Source: Crocinitomicaceae bacterium (GTDB taxonomy: Bacteria > Bacteroidota > Bacteroidia > Flavobacteriales_D > Crocinitomicaceae). Taken from it: a stretch of DNA of 60,916 bases. The translations under genes and the position numbers were made by a program. The stretch lies in NCBI GenBank assembly GCA_030830205.1, contig JAURNL010000074.1:1-60916 (forward strand), given 5' to 3'. Below the pieces are notes generated by a model. It did not search any database, was not told where the DNA came from, and was given only the letters and a program-made list of their open reading frames with translations. Shown here in pieces: positions 1-8,816 of the stretch; the first letter of the stretch is position 1, and the number at the start of each line of letters is the position of its first letter.

Positions 1-12
1 AAAAAACGGAAT

Positions 13-648
13 ATGATAGAGCAATTCAGCCTCGAAGAACTTAAAAACAAATTCAACTCCAACAAAAACTTCAAGTTAGGCACTTATTTAGTGGCTGGCA
101 TCATTGGTGTAGTCGTTCTTTATTTCTCATACCGCCAATTTATTTGGGGACCAGCAAACGAAAAATCCAACGATGGTTGGTGGGTTGCCCTCAATTATGT
201 TGCTAAAGACTCAACAGATCAGGCCATTCGCGTGTTAGAGCCATTTGTAAAGAATAACGATGGAAAAACCGGAGGAGAAATTGGCCAATATTTGTTAGGT
301 AGACAATATATGGAGAAAGGTAAATTTTCAGCAGCCATTGAGATGTTTAAAGACGTTGACCTAAATGACACCTATCTTGCAACCATGAGTATAGGCTTAC
401 AAGGAGACTGTTACAGTCAAATGAAAAAATACAATGACGCTCTCGGTATGTATACACAAGCTGCCGAGCGTGAAGACAACGATTTTACAACACCAATGTA
501 CCTTTTTAAAGCAGGTCTTGTTTGTGAAATGAAACTCAACAAGAAAGCTGACGCAGCTGCTCACTTTCAACGTATTAAGGACGATTATCCGAACTACGCA
601 AGTACCAAAACAATTGATCGCTACATCGCTCGATGCGCGACTAAATAA
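13..648 (+). CDS. Membrane-anchored tetratricopeptide-repeat protein
   Basis: A 211-residue protein with one hydrophobic segment at about residues 23-41, preceded by a short charged N-terminus. The rest should lie outside the cytoplasm, as in YfgM-like proteins. Residues about 60-205 look like helical TPR hairpins (AIRVLEPFV, AIEMFKDVDL, ALGMYTQAAE, AAAHFQRIKDDYPNYAST), so the likely role is protein-protein contact in the envelope. It lies 8 bases upstream of ribH and probably shares its mRNA. The start is the first ATG after the window edge, so the upstream control region is not visible. The domain reading is fairly firm. The partner is unknown, and a YfgM-like chaperone role is only an inference. 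Confidence 0.85.
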   Translation: MIEQFSLEELKNKFNSNKNFKLGTYLVAGIIGVVVLYFSYRQFIWGPANEKSNDGWWVALNYVAKDSTDQAIRVLEPFVKNNDGKTGGEIGQYLLGRQYMEKGKFSAAIEMFKDVDLNDTYLATMSIGLQGDCYSQMKKYNDALGMYTQAAEREDNDFTTPMYLFKAGLVCEMKLNKKADAAAHFQRIKDDYPNYASTKTIDRYIARCATK

Positions 649-656
649 TTCATCTT

Positions 657-1142
657 ATGGCTACAGCAGGCAAAAACCTCTCTGCCTTTGATCCAGCAAC
701 TTTGAGTAACTGTGCCGATTTCCGAATCGGCATTGTTGTTTCTGCTTGGAACGGGCATATTACAAACCGCCTATTGGAGGGCGCAACAACTGTACTTGAT
801 GCTATTGGTCACAAACCTGAACTTCGAACTATTATTAAAGTTCCTGGTGCATTTGAACTCCCACTTGGTGCTCAAAAATTGTGTCAAAAAAACGAAATTG
901 ATGGTGTCTTAGCAATTGGCGTTGTGATTCAAGGTGAAACACGACATTTTGACTTTGTTTGTAACGGTACGACACAAGGATTAATGGATGTGATGCTCAA
1001 ATTCGATAAACCAATTGGTTTTTGTTTACTCACAGATAATACCGAACAACAATCGCTAGATCGAGCTGGTGGCAAACACGGCAACAAAGGTACTGAGGCT
1101 ATGGTTGCCGTATTACAAATGCTTCAACATTCATTATCATGA
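657..1142 (+). CDS. ribH: 6,7-dimethyl-8-ribityllumazine synthase
   Basis: Catalyses the penultimate step of riboflavin synthesis, joining 5-amino-6-ribitylaminouracil with 3,4-dihydroxy-2-butanone 4-phosphate in the cytoplasm. The 161-residue length is normal. Family motifs are present in order: SAWNGHITNRLLEGA (29-43), GAFELPLGAQKL (64-75), IGVVIQGETRHFDFV (87-101) with the probable catalytic histidine H97, and RAGGKHGNKGTEA (136-148). It lies between the TPR protein and glmM. Its last four bases overlap the glmM start (ATGA), which implies translational coupling. No FMN riboswitch is visible ahead of it, and no other rib gene is nearby. Confidence 0.96.
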   Translation: MATAGKNLSAFDPATLSNCADFRIGIVVSAWNGHITNRLLEGATTVLDAIGHKPELRTIIKVPGAFELPLGAQKLCQKNEIDGVLAIGVVIQGETRHFDFVCNGTTQGLMDVMLKFDKPIGFCLLTDNTEQQSLDRAGGKHGNKGTEAMVAVLQMLQHSLS

Positions 1143-2524
1143 CGCTAATCAAATCAATTTCAGGAATACGTGGAACTATTGGAGGAAAAGTGAACCAAGG
1201 CCTTACGCCTATTGATGCTGTAAAATTTGCAGCTGCGTATGGAACATGGCTACAACTGCAATATCCTGGTCAACGCCTTAAAGTAGTGATTGGTCGTGAT
1301 GCACGTATTTCAGGACCAATGATTGCAAGCTTGGTGCAGCAAACACTCGTGGGCTTGGGTATTGATATTATTGACCTAGGCTTATCAACTACTCCGACAG
1401 TCGAGGTAGCCGTTCCTATGGAAGGTGCTCATGGAGGAATTATATTAACAGCAAGCCATAATCCAAAACAATGGAACGCTCTTAAATTACTTAATGCAAA
1501 AGGAGAATTTATTTCGGGATCAGAGGGCGAGGCTCTTCTTCAAATCGCTACCAACGAGTCGTTTTCTTTTGCTTCTGTGGATGACCTAGGAAAGATCTCA
1601 TTCAACGACACCTATTTAGAGAAGCATATCCAAGCTATTCTTGATTTGCCATTGGTTGATCAAAGGGCTATTGCTGCTGCAAACTTTAAAATTGTTGTAG
1701 ACGCTGTTAATTCTACTGGCGGCACATTTGTTCCGGCATTATTACGTGCACTGGGTGTAAATCAAATTGAAGAATTGTATTGCGAACCAACCGGCCACTT
1801 CCCTCATAACCCAGAGCCTTTACCAGAACACCTAACTGAACTTTCAGCTCGGGTAAAAGATGTAAAAGCCGACCTAGGTATTACCGTAGACCCAGATGTT
1901 GATCGCTTGGCCTTGGTCTGTGAAGATGGTAGTATGTTTGGGGAAGAATATACTTTAGTAGCAGTTGCCGATTATGTACTTACACACACACCTGGGCCGA
2001 CCGTCTCCAACCTCTCCTCTACTCGAGCATTACGTGATATCACTGAAGCACGTCAATTAAATTACGCAGCGGCAGCTGTAGGTGAAGTTAATGTGGTGGT
2101 AAAGATGAAAGAAATTGGCGCAGTCATTGGAGGTGAAGGTAATGGTGGAATAATCTACCCTGAACTACATTATGGTCGTGATTCATTAGTAGGAATCGCC
2201 TTATTTCTAAGTCATTTGGCGCACCAAAAATGCACGCTTACTGAGTTGCGCGCAAGTTATCCCAATTACGTGATTTCCAAAAATAAAATTGACCTCGATC
2301 CACAAACGGATGTAGATCAAATCTTACAACAAATGGCTCAATTATACAATGCATATGAGGTTGATACGACCGATGGTGTAAAAATATACATCGATAAAGA
2401 ATGGGTACATTTAAGAAAAAGTAATACTGAGCCTATTATCCGTATTTACGCAGAATCAAAAGATGAAAAGGCTGCAAATGATTTGGCATCCCAGATCATG
2501 AATCAAATCCGAAACCTACAATAG
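1139..2524 (+). CDS. glmM: Phosphoglucosamine mutase (phosphohexomutase family)
   Basis: An alpha-D-phosphohexomutase of 461 residues. It most likely interconverts glucosamine 6- and 1-phosphate for UDP-GlcNAc and peptidoglycan synthesis. Visible hallmarks are the phosphoserine loop TASHNP (104-109, S106), the metal loop DPDVDR (251-256), the sugar-binding loop GEGNGG (332-337) and the C-terminal phosphate-binding loop RKSNTEP (426-432). The start overlaps the ribH stop by four bases. A phosphomannomutase or phosphoglucomutase activity cannot be excluded by motif, because this branch of Bacteroidota enzymes is usually annotated either way. The family is certain and the substrate less so. Confidence 0.88.
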   Translation: MTLIKSISGIRGTIGGKVNQGLTPIDAVKFAAAYGTWLQLQYPGQRLKVVIGRDARISGPMIASLVQQTLVGLGIDIIDLGLSTTPTVEVAVPMEGAHGGIILTASHNPKQWNALKLLNAKGEFISGSEGEALLQIATNESFSFASVDDLGKISFNDTYLEKHIQAILDLPLVDQRAIAAANFKIVVDAVNSTGGTFVPALLRALGVNQIEELYCEPTGHFPHNPEPLPEHLTELSARVKDVKADLGITVDPDVDRLALVCEDGSMFGEEYTLVAVADYVLTHTPGPTVSNLSSTRALRDITEARQLNYAAAAVGEVNVVVKMKEIGAVIGGEGNGGIIYPELHYGRDSLVGIALFLSHLAHQKCTLTELRASYPNYVISKNKIDLDPQTDVDQILQQMAQLYNAYEVDTTDGVKIYIDKEWVHLRKSNTEPIIRIYAESKDEKAANDLASQIMNQIRNLQ

Positions 2525-2550
2525 AGAGGTTTAAATCTTGTTTGATTTGA

Positions 2551-3276
2551 TTAGTGTATTCTTTTGAAATGATCGTATTTATCTTTAATAAATAATATCA
2601 GTTCCATTTCGGATGCTGTTTTGATGAATTGTTCATCAATATTAAGGAAGGTTATGAACGCATCAAAATCCGCATCACTGAGTTCAATGATGTCAAAAGC
2701 AACATAAAGCCGAAGTAGCTCTTGTACAATGCGGCGCTGATCGTCTTTATATTCTTGCTCTGCAATCCACCGCTTGTTTTGTTCTTTTTTAGAAAAGGCC
2801 TGATAGAGAAATGTTATTGGGCTTTGCAACGCACTTACTCCGGTAACCGTTCTGGTTTCTCGTAGCGCTAAATTTTCTCTTTCCTCCTTGATTTGCTCTA
2901 AGGTTTTGAGCGGACGCACTATGACCTCCGGAACTTCTTGAGGTAATCGCTCAATATATGCCAAAACTTTTGATTGACAGTTGTCGTCTGGCTTCACAAC
3001 AAATTGATAGACCGGATACCCTTTAGTTGAGAGTGCAATGAGATCGCCCGTATTTGCATACACTGAAAAATGACCGTTAGGTTGTCCAAAGACGCCTCTG
3101 CCCGTTGTTTTATTCACGACCATCAGATTGTAAAAGTTTTGCAATCTCATGGTATCCAATATTTTTCCACTGACTAAAACTTGCTCGCATTGTGCCGCAG
3201 CCCTTTGGTTCAAAAAGAGAAAAATAACAGCTATTGCTATAAATTTAGAGTGTTTCAAAGTACCAAGTAAAATCAA
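2551..3276 (-). CDS. Secreted protein with carboxypeptidase-regulatory-like domain
   Basis: A 241-residue protein with a hydrophobic signal sequence at about residues 10-29 ending in AAAQ, so it should be exported. Residues about 33-100 (VSGKILDT, then NGHFSVYANTGDLIALSTKGY) match the beta-sandwich CarboxypepD_reg-like module common in Bacteroidota envelope proteins. The C-terminal half is charged and probably helical, with no motif I recognise. Its ATG lies inside the M50 protease gene (32-base overlap), which suggests translational coupling and a shared function. It could be an envelope partner or substrate of that protease. The domain call is moderate and the function is unknown. Confidence 0.7.
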   Translation of the reverse strand: MILLGTLKHSKFIAIAVIFLFLNQRAAAQCEQVLVSGKILDTMRLQNFYNLMVVNKTTGRGVFGQPNGHFSVYANTGDLIALSTKGYPVYQFVVKPDDNCQSKVLAYIERLPQEVPEVIVRPLKTLEQIKEERENLALRETRTVTGVSALQSPITFLYQAFSKKEQNKRWIAEQEYKDDQRRIVQELLRLYVAFDIIELSDADFDAFITFLNIDEQFIKTASEMELILFIKDKYDHFKRIH

Positions 3277-4198
3277 AAAATGGTCCTATCAATAAAAAGA
3301 CGGGTAAAAGCACCATAAGTAACCAACTTACCACTAATACTACCTTAAAGATGCTTCCCGCATCTCGGGTAGTGGGTACTGACAAGGCGGCATTGACATG
3401 GCTGGCAATAAGCTCTTGAGCAGCTTCACCATGAATCGATTCGAGTTGTTTTAACTTGGGATTATGTGCTAAAATGATCTGTTTAAGTTCATGATAGGCT
3501 TGATCCGATAGATCTTCGTAGTTGAGTTCATACGGCACACCTTGAATATCTAATTCTTGCCGCAAATGATAGTTTCGCTGAAAGCTTCTTACTTTAAATG
3601 ACATCAAAAATCCAAAGACCACAAGTACCCAACTTTCAATCAGGTATCCGACTGTAATCATTAGCAGCGAAGATAAAAGCGCAAAAACCAGTAAAAAGAG
3701 GTCCCTTTTTTTCCGAACAAATAATTTAAATAATTGGCCTCCATCTAGCGGATCGATGGGTAACAGGTTGATTACGTTGAGAAATAAAAAAAGAAAACTA
3801 AATTCAAGTAGCCAGTTTTGCTGGTAGTGATGGGCTAAAATGAGCACAACAATACCAAAAATAACTCCTGGAAAAGGACCAGCTGCAATTACTAAAAAAC
3901 TCTCTTTCTGTGAATAATGCTTTTTACTACCTTGGACAAAGGCGCCCATTAAAGGGATAAACAACATTCGTAAGTCTTCGTATTTAAAATATTTCATGAG
4001 CAGGAAGTGCCCCATTTCATGTAAAAAAAGTACGACTACCAAATAGAAAATAAAATCAAGTTCGTCAGAAAAAATAAAAAGAAAACTCAGGGCAAAAACC
4101 AAAACTGAAAAGAGAGTCAGCACCCAGTTGCTTTGAACCTTTACCTTTTCTAAGGTGGGTTTAGGACTATACCATTCAGAAGGATTTTTATTTTCCAT
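3245..4198 (-). CDS. Site-2-type membrane metalloprotease, M50 family
   Basis: A 317-residue polytopic protein with the zinc-protease motif HEMGH at 60-64 inside a membrane segment, and the second M50 motif LLPIDPLDGGQLF (145-157) supplying the third ligand, D152. Hydrophobic stretches are near 25-45, 47-70, 101-123, 128-150, 165-190 and 285-310. A soluble stretch at about 195-280 separates the core from the last helix. Family members cleave substrates within the membrane and often release transcription factors. Here the gene sits 3 bases after ffh, and an ECF sigma gene lies upstream of ffh. No anti-sigma factor is seen, so a role in sigma release is only speculation. The catalytic residues look complete. 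Confidence 0.88.
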   Translation of the reverse strand: MENKNPSEWYSPKPTLEKVKVQSNWVLTLFSVLVFALSFLFIFSDELDFIFYLVVVLFLHEMGHFLLMKYFKYEDLRMLFIPLMGAFVQGSKKHYSQKESFLVIAAGPFPGVIFGIVVLILAHHYQQNWLLEFSFLFLFLNVINLLPIDPLDGGQLFKLFVRKKRDLFLLVFALLSSLLMITVGYLIESWVLVVFGFLMSFKVRSFQRNYHLRQELDIQGVPYELNYEDLSDQAYHELKQIILAHNPKLKQLESIHGEAAQELIASHVNAALSVPTTRDAGSIFKVVLVVSWLLMVLLPVFLLIGPFFDFTWYFETL

Positions 4199-4201
4199 GT
4201 T

Positions 4202-5548
4202 TTACATTCCTGGCATACCACCCATGCCCTTGAGTTTACTCATCATTCCCATCATGTTGCGCGGATTACTCATGAGCTTCATCATTTTGCGCATGTCTTC
4301 AAATTGTTTGAGCAGCTTGTTTATTTCTTGAATATTTGTTCCACTCCCTTTTGCAATTCTATTTTTTCGCGAAGGATTGAGTAAGCCAGGATTTGCTCTC
4401 TCTTTTGGTGTCATGGATAAAATAATAGCCTCAATACCTTTAAATGCATCATCTGGGATATCGACGTCCTTCATAGCTTTTCCCATTCCTGGAATCATGC
4501 CCATAAGATCCTTCACATTTCCCATTTTTTTGATTTGCTGAAGCTGCGCTAAAAAATCATTGAGATCAAATTGATCCTTCATGATTTTCTTCTGCAAACG
4601 CCGCGCTTCTTCCTCGTTAAATTGTTCTTGGGCTCGTTCTACCAAGGAAACAACATCCCCCATTCCCAAGATGCGATCTGCCATTCTTTTTGGGTAGAAG
4701 ATGTCGAGGGCATCCATTTTTTCTCCTGTACCTACAAATTTGATTGGTTTATTAACAACCGCTTTGATAGATAAGGCAGCACCACCACGCGTATCACCAT
4801 CTAGTTTAGTAAGTACAACCCCGTCGAAATTGATCTTCTCATTAAATGCTTTTGCCGTATTGACAGCATCTTGCCCCGTCATAGAATCAACGACAAACAG
4901 CGTTTCAGATGGTTGCAAGGCTTGTTTGAGCCCAGCAATTTCATCCATCATTTGGGTATCAACTGCCAAACGTCCGGCAGTATCGACCAAAACAACATTA
5001 AAGCCATTGCTTTTGGCGTGCGTAATGGCTGCTTGGGCAATTGAAATTGGATTCTTTTCTTCTTTGTTAGAAAAAACTTCTATGGAAAGTTGCTCTCCGA
5101 GAACATGTAGTTGATCAATAGCAGCTGGACGATAAACGTCACAGGCTACAAGTAATACTTTTTTACCTTTTTTATTTTGTAGATAGGAACCAAGTTTTCC
5201 TGTAAAAGTTGTTTTACCAGATCCCTGCAAACCTGACATGAGGATTACGGCAGGAGCTCCTTTTAAATTAATGTCAACTTCATTACCCCCCATGAGCTCT
5301 ATGAGTTCCTCATGACATATTTTGATCATGAGTTGCCCCGGAGAAACACTATTGAGAACATCTCTACCTAGTGCCTTTTCTTTGACGGTGTTGGTAAACT
5401 GCTTTGCTGTATTGAAACTGACATCTGCATCCAACAAAGCGCGACGCACTTCTTTTAGCGTTTCAGCAACATTAATTTCGGTAATTTGGCCTTGCCCTTT
5501 CAGGACTTTAAAGGCTCTTTCAAACTTATCGGTTAGATTCTCAAACAT
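4202..5548 (-). CDS. ffh: Signal recognition particle protein Ffh
   Basis: The GTPase subunit of the signal recognition particle. It binds 4.5S RNA and emerging signal sequences and delivers ribosomes to FtsY at the membrane. At 448 residues it has the normal length. The N domain is about 1-95. The G domain carries GLQGSGKT (106-113), DTAGR (189-193) and TKLDGD (247-252). The methionine-rich M domain (about 320-448) contains the SGTNIQEINKLLKQF signature and a GMGGMPGM tail. A TATCTTTG promoter box lies 17 bases ahead of the ATG. The M50 protease gene follows after 3 bases, so the genes are probably co-transcribed. Confidence 0.97.
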   Translation of the reverse strand: MFENLTDKFERAFKVLKGQGQITEINVAETLKEVRRALLDADVSFNTAKQFTNTVKEKALGRDVLNSVSPGQLMIKICHEELIELMGGNEVDINLKGAPAVILMSGLQGSGKTTFTGKLGSYLQNKKGKKVLLVACDVYRPAAIDQLHVLGEQLSIEVFSNKEEKNPISIAQAAITHAKSNGFNVVLVDTAGRLAVDTQMMDEIAGLKQALQPSETLFVVDSMTGQDAVNTAKAFNEKINFDGVVLTKLDGDTRGGAALSIKAVVNKPIKFVGTGEKMDALDIFYPKRMADRILGMGDVVSLVERAQEQFNEEEARRLQKKIMKDQFDLNDFLAQLQQIKKMGNVKDLMGMIPGMGKAMKDVDIPDDAFKGIEAIILSMTPKERANPGLLNPSRKNRIAKGSGTNIQEINKLLKQFEDMRKMMKLMSNPRNMMGMMSKLKGMGGMPGM

Positions 5549-5565
5549 AATTCAAACGTGTACCA

Positions 5566-5573
5566 CAAAGATA
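5566..5573 (-). promoter_or_regulatory. Probable -7 box of the ffh promoter
   Basis: On the minus strand this reads TATCTTTG, an exact match to the Bacteroidota -7 element TAnnTTTG. It stands 17 bases before the ffh ATG. No TTG is found at the right distance for a -33 element. It lies between the end of the sigma-factor gene and ffh, so ffh would have a transcript independent of the sigma gene. Confidence 0.5.
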
Positions 5574-5593
5574 CACAGCATATTTGAATTGGG

Positions 5594-6193
5594 CTAAGAA
5601 AGCTCCATACTAAGCGCATGTTCATCGATCATTTTTCTCAAATTTAACAATGCGTAGCGCATTCTACCAAGCGCGGTATTTATACTCACGCCTTCTGACT
5701 CAGAAATTTCTTTAAATGAACGCTCTTCAAATAAACGCATATAGATAATTTCACGTTGAGTATCGGGTAAATGTGCCATTAACACATGCAATTGATCGGC
5801 AATTTCTTCAGCAGCTGTTCGCTGCACATAATTAAGATCTTCGCTTGCAATGCGATGAAAAATATTGTAATCTTCCGACCAAGAATGCCTTTCAGAAATC
5901 ATTCGATGCTTAGTAACCTTTCTAAAGTGATCAATCACCAGATTATGAGCAATACGTAAAACCCAGGGTAAAAACTTCCCCTCCTCTTGGTATGCTCCTA
6001 ACTTAAGCTTTTGAATTACTTTGACAAATGTCTCTTGAAAAAGATCATTGCTTAACTCTGTATCCTTTAACTTGTTGTAAATAAACTTAAAGATAGCCTC
6101 TTGATGGCGCTGCAGCAAAATGCCAAAGGCATCTTCATTGCCGGCGACATATTTAGAAATGAGCTGGGAATCGCTTTGCTGAGATAAGATCAT
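5594..6193 (-). CDS. RNA polymerase sigma factor, ECF (sigma-70) family
   Basis: A 199-residue two-domain sigma factor. Region 2 covers about 22-95 (DLFQETFVKVIQKLK and FLPWVLRIAHNLVIDHFRK, which read and melt the -10 region). Region 4 covers about 130-185 (LPDTQREIIYMRLFEERSFKEISE followed by the helix-turn-helix INTALGRMRYALLNLRK). This is the Bacteroidota type that resembles SigW/RpoE. No anti-sigma factor gene is adjacent, which is unusual for a stress-type ECF factor and suggests either a housekeeping regulator or a partner located elsewhere. The gene is followed by ffh on the same strand after 45 bases that contain a separate promoter box. The target regulon cannot be read from the sequence. 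Confidence 0.92.
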   Translation of the reverse strand: MILSQQSDSQLISKYVAGNEDAFGILLQRHQEAIFKFIYNKLKDTELSNDLFQETFVKVIQKLKLGAYQEEGKFLPWVLRIAHNLVIDHFRKVTKHRMISERHSWSEDYNIFHRIASEDLNYVQRTAAEEIADQLHVLMAHLPDTQREIIYMRLFEERSFKEISESEGVSINTALGRMRYALLNLRKMIDEHALSMELS

Positions 6194-6327
6194 ATTATAC
6201 GCTTTTGTGCTGAAATGATTTTCTGCGGTTAAAGGTAAATTTGATCTATAGGCGATTTTTAAAGATTAGTTCAGCGAATATAGAGATTATTTGTTTTAAA
6301 TAAAAAATTATAGAAAAAAAGATTGCT

Positions 6328-6335
6328 TAATTTTG
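6328..6335 (+). promoter_or_regulatory. Probable -7 box for the aminotransferase gene
   Basis: Reads TAATTTTG, an exact TAnnTTTG match, 18 bases before the ATG at 6354. The box overlaps a TTG codon at 6333 that would otherwise extend the frame by 7 codons. Transcription would begin after that codon, so the ATG is the real start. No well-spaced TTG is seen for a -33 element. Confidence 0.55.
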
Positions 6336-6353
6336 AACCTTAAATTCAAACAA

Positions 6354-7556
6354 ATGCCTTCATTAGCTTCCAAAGCCGTTCAAATGCCCGCATCTCCAAT
6401 TCGAAAATTGGTTCCCTATGCGGAAGCCGCTAAAAAAGCGGGTAAAACAGTTTATCACTTAAACATTGGTCAACCCGATATCGAAACACCGGCAGCCGCA
6501 TTAGAAGCAATACACCAACTCGATCATAAAGTACTGGAGTACAGTCACTCTGCCGGATTTGAATCTTATCGTCAAAAATTAGCACGCAGTTATCAAAACC
6601 AAGGCATTCCGGTCTTAACAGAAGATATTTTAATTACAACTGGTGGGTCAGAAGCACTCATTTTTGGTTTGATGACTGCTTGTAATCCAGGTGATGAAGT
6701 AATTATCCCCGAACCATTTTATGCCAATTACAATGGTTTTGCGGTAATGGCTGGCCTCCATGTTGTACCAGTTACTGCACACATAGAAGATGGTTTTGCA
6801 CTTCCTCCAATTGCCCAAATTGAAGTAAAAATTACGCCTAAAACCAAAGCGATAATTATTTGTAATCCTGGCAATCCAACGGGTTATTTATACACACAAC
6901 AAGAACTAGAGCAACTCCAACTCATTGTTCAAAAACACGATCTATTTTTGTTTGCTGACGAAGTATACCGTGAGTTTTGTTACGACGGAGCTAAGCCATT
7001 TTCTACCATGAATTTGTCGGGAATTGAACAAAATGTAGTCATGATTGATTCTGTTTCCAAACGATATTCTATGTGCGGTGCACGAATTGGCGCATTGATC
7101 TCAAAAAATAAAGAATTCATGGCTGCGGCCCTTAAATTCGGACAAGCACGCTTGTCTCCTCCAACAGTAGATCAAATAGCCGCTGAGGCTGCCCTCGATA
7201 CACCCCAAAATTATTTTGATGAGGTTGTAGCAGAATATGTGGCACGTCGCAATATTATGGTCGATGGACTCAACAGTATTCCTGGTGTATTTTGTCCAAA
7301 ACCAAGTGGCGCATTTTATTGTGTTGCAAAATTCCCCGTCCAAAACGCTGAGCACTTCTGTCAATGGTTACTAGAAGAATTCTCTTACGAAGGACAAACC
7401 GTAATGATGGCACCTGCAAATGGCTTCTATGCTTCACCTGATGCAGGAATGCAAGAAGCGCGTATTGCTTATGTACTCGATCAAGCACACCTGAGGTCAG
7501 CAGTAGAATGCTTGAGAGTCGCTTTAGAGCAGTATCCAGGGAAGACCAATAGCTAG
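6354..7556 (+). CDS. Pyridoxal-phosphate aminotransferase, class I/II
   Basis: A 400-residue fold-type I aminotransferase of the aspartate-aminotransferase-like group, which moves amino groups between amino acids and 2-oxo acids. It shows the AspAT-style N-terminus (LNIGQPDIETP, 36-46), the NPGNPTG loop (171-177), D202 and Y205 that contact the cofactor ring, and the Schiff-base lysine K236 in DSVSKRYSMCGARIG. The ATG at 6354 is chosen over an in-frame TTG at 6333 because that TTG lies in the promoter box. The gene has its own promoter and is followed by ispH after 39 bases. Substrate specificity cannot be told from motifs. Confidence 0.92.
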   Translation: MPSLASKAVQMPASPIRKLVPYAEAAKKAGKTVYHLNIGQPDIETPAAALEAIHQLDHKVLEYSHSAGFESYRQKLARSYQNQGIPVLTEDILITTGGSEALIFGLMTACNPGDEVIIPEPFYANYNGFAVMAGLHVVPVTAHIEDGFALPPIAQIEVKITPKTKAIIICNPGNPTGYLYTQQELEQLQLIVQKHDLFLFADEVYREFCYDGAKPFSTMNLSGIEQNVVMIDSVSKRYSMCGARIGALISKNKEFMAAALKFGQARLSPPTVDQIAAEAALDTPQNYFDEVVAEYVARRNIMVDGLNSIPGVFCPKPSGAFYCVAKFPVQNAEHFCQWLLEEFSYEGQTVMMAPANGFYASPDAGMQEARIAYVLDQAHLRSAVECLRVALEQYPGKTNS

Positions 7557-7595
7557 ATAAACGAACCAAAGGCTGTACTAAAGTGTTAATATCCT

Positions 7596-8813
7596 ATGAA
7601 ACAATTTGAAGTCCCCGCGTTTTATCGTTCGCCTTTATTAAGTCAAATTAAAGCCCAACGCAAGCTAGCTGACCCGCGAAAAAAGGACTTTAGCCCCAGT
7701 AAATTACAGGTAGGTAAATTCACTTTTATCATTGCCCGACATTTTGGATTCTGCTATGGCGTTGAAAATGCCATAGAACGTAGCTACAAAGCACTACAAG
7801 AAAACCCCGGCAAACGCATTTTCTTACTTAGCCAAATGATCCATAATCCTGCTGTCAACGAAGACCTTATCAATAATGGTATCAAATTCTTGCAAGATAC
7901 AAATGGCAATCAACTGATACCTTTCACGGAACTCCGCCCCGATGACATCATTTTAATACCGGCATTTGGAACTACTATTGCAATTGAACAAAAATTAACT
8001 CAACTTGGGTTAGATATTCAAAAATACAACACGACTTGTCCATTTGTAGAGAAGGTTTGGAATCGCTCTGAAAAATTAGGCGAAACTCAACACACCATAA
8101 TTATCCATGGTAAGCATGATCATGAAGAAACGAGAGCTACGTTTTCTCATGCTGTATTAAACGGCCCCGCACTCATTGTTAAAGATATGTCGGAAGCTCG
8201 GTACTTAGGTGAATACATCCTAGGACACCGAACAGCCGCAGAATTAAAATCATTTTTTTCTGGAAAAATAAGTGAAGGCTTCGAACCCGAACAACATTTA
8301 ACCAAAATTGGCGTGGTCAACCAAACAACCATGTTAGCCTCTGAAACGCAAGCCATTACGGATTACCTAAGAAGCTGCTTTATAGAGTTACACGGACAAG
8401 AAAATATCAAAATGCACATGGCTGACACGCGTGACACCCTTTGTTATGCAACAAATGACAACCAATCAGCTACATTGGGTTTACTGCAAGAAGAAGCCGA
8501 TTTTGCGGTTGTTGTAGGTGGATACAATAGTTCAAACACAAGTCATCTGGTAGAATTACTTGAGCAAAAATTTCCAACCTACTATATTAAAGATGCCTCT
8601 GAAATCGATCAAAATAGCCTTCGTCATTTTGATTTTCACCATAAGGAAATGAAACATACTGAACAGTTTGTTCCGCATAAAGAACAAATTCAAGTTGTGC
8701 TGACCTCTGGAGCCTCTTGCCCAGATAGTATTCTAGAACAAGTGATGATGAAAATACTTGGCTCTAATTATACGCAAATAGAATTAGAAAATTTACTTTC
8801 CAAACTAACTTAA
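7596..8813 (+). CDS. ispH: 4-hydroxy-3-methylbut-2-enyl diphosphate reductase, long form
   Basis: The last enzyme of the methylerythritol phosphate route. It is an iron-sulfur enzyme that reduces HMBPP to IPP and DMAPP. At 405 residues it is the long form also seen in cyanobacteria and plants, against about 315 in E. coli. The three cluster cysteines are in GFCYGV (C53), TTCPFV (C148) and DTLCYAT (C283). H83 (MIHNP), H176 and E178 (HDHEETRAT) match the substrate and proton-relay residues. The extra length comes from about 40 N-terminal residues plus an insertion near 205-235. Together with pduO, 3 bases downstream, it probably forms an operon. Confidence 0.95.
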   Translation: MKQFEVPAFYRSPLLSQIKAQRKLADPRKKDFSPSKLQVGKFTFIIARHFGFCYGVENAIERSYKALQENPGKRIFLLSQMIHNPAVNEDLINNGIKFLQDTNGNQLIPFTELRPDDIILIPAFGTTIAIEQKLTQLGLDIQKYNTTCPFVEKVWNRSEKLGETQHTIIIHGKHDHEETRATFSHAVLNGPALIVKDMSEARYLGEYILGHRTAAELKSFFSGKISEGFEPEQHLTKIGVVNQTTMLASETQAITDYLRSCFIELHGQENIKMHMADTRDTLCYATNDNQSATLGLLQEEADFAVVVGGYNSSNTSHLVELLEQKFPTYYIKDASEIDQNSLRHFDFHHKEMKHTEQFVPHKEQIQVVLTSGASCPDSILEQVMMKILGSNYTQIELENLLSKLT

Positions 8814-8816
8814 TCC

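Noticed and set aside
1-656. FMN riboswitch ahead of ribH
   Set aside because: The space before ribH is only 8 bases and the upstream sequence is the TPR gene. No riboswitch core is visible.
4701-5114. Open frame of 137 codons on the plus strand
   Set aside because: Lies wholly antisense to ffh, shows no family motif and is only a byproduct of the ffh codon pattern.
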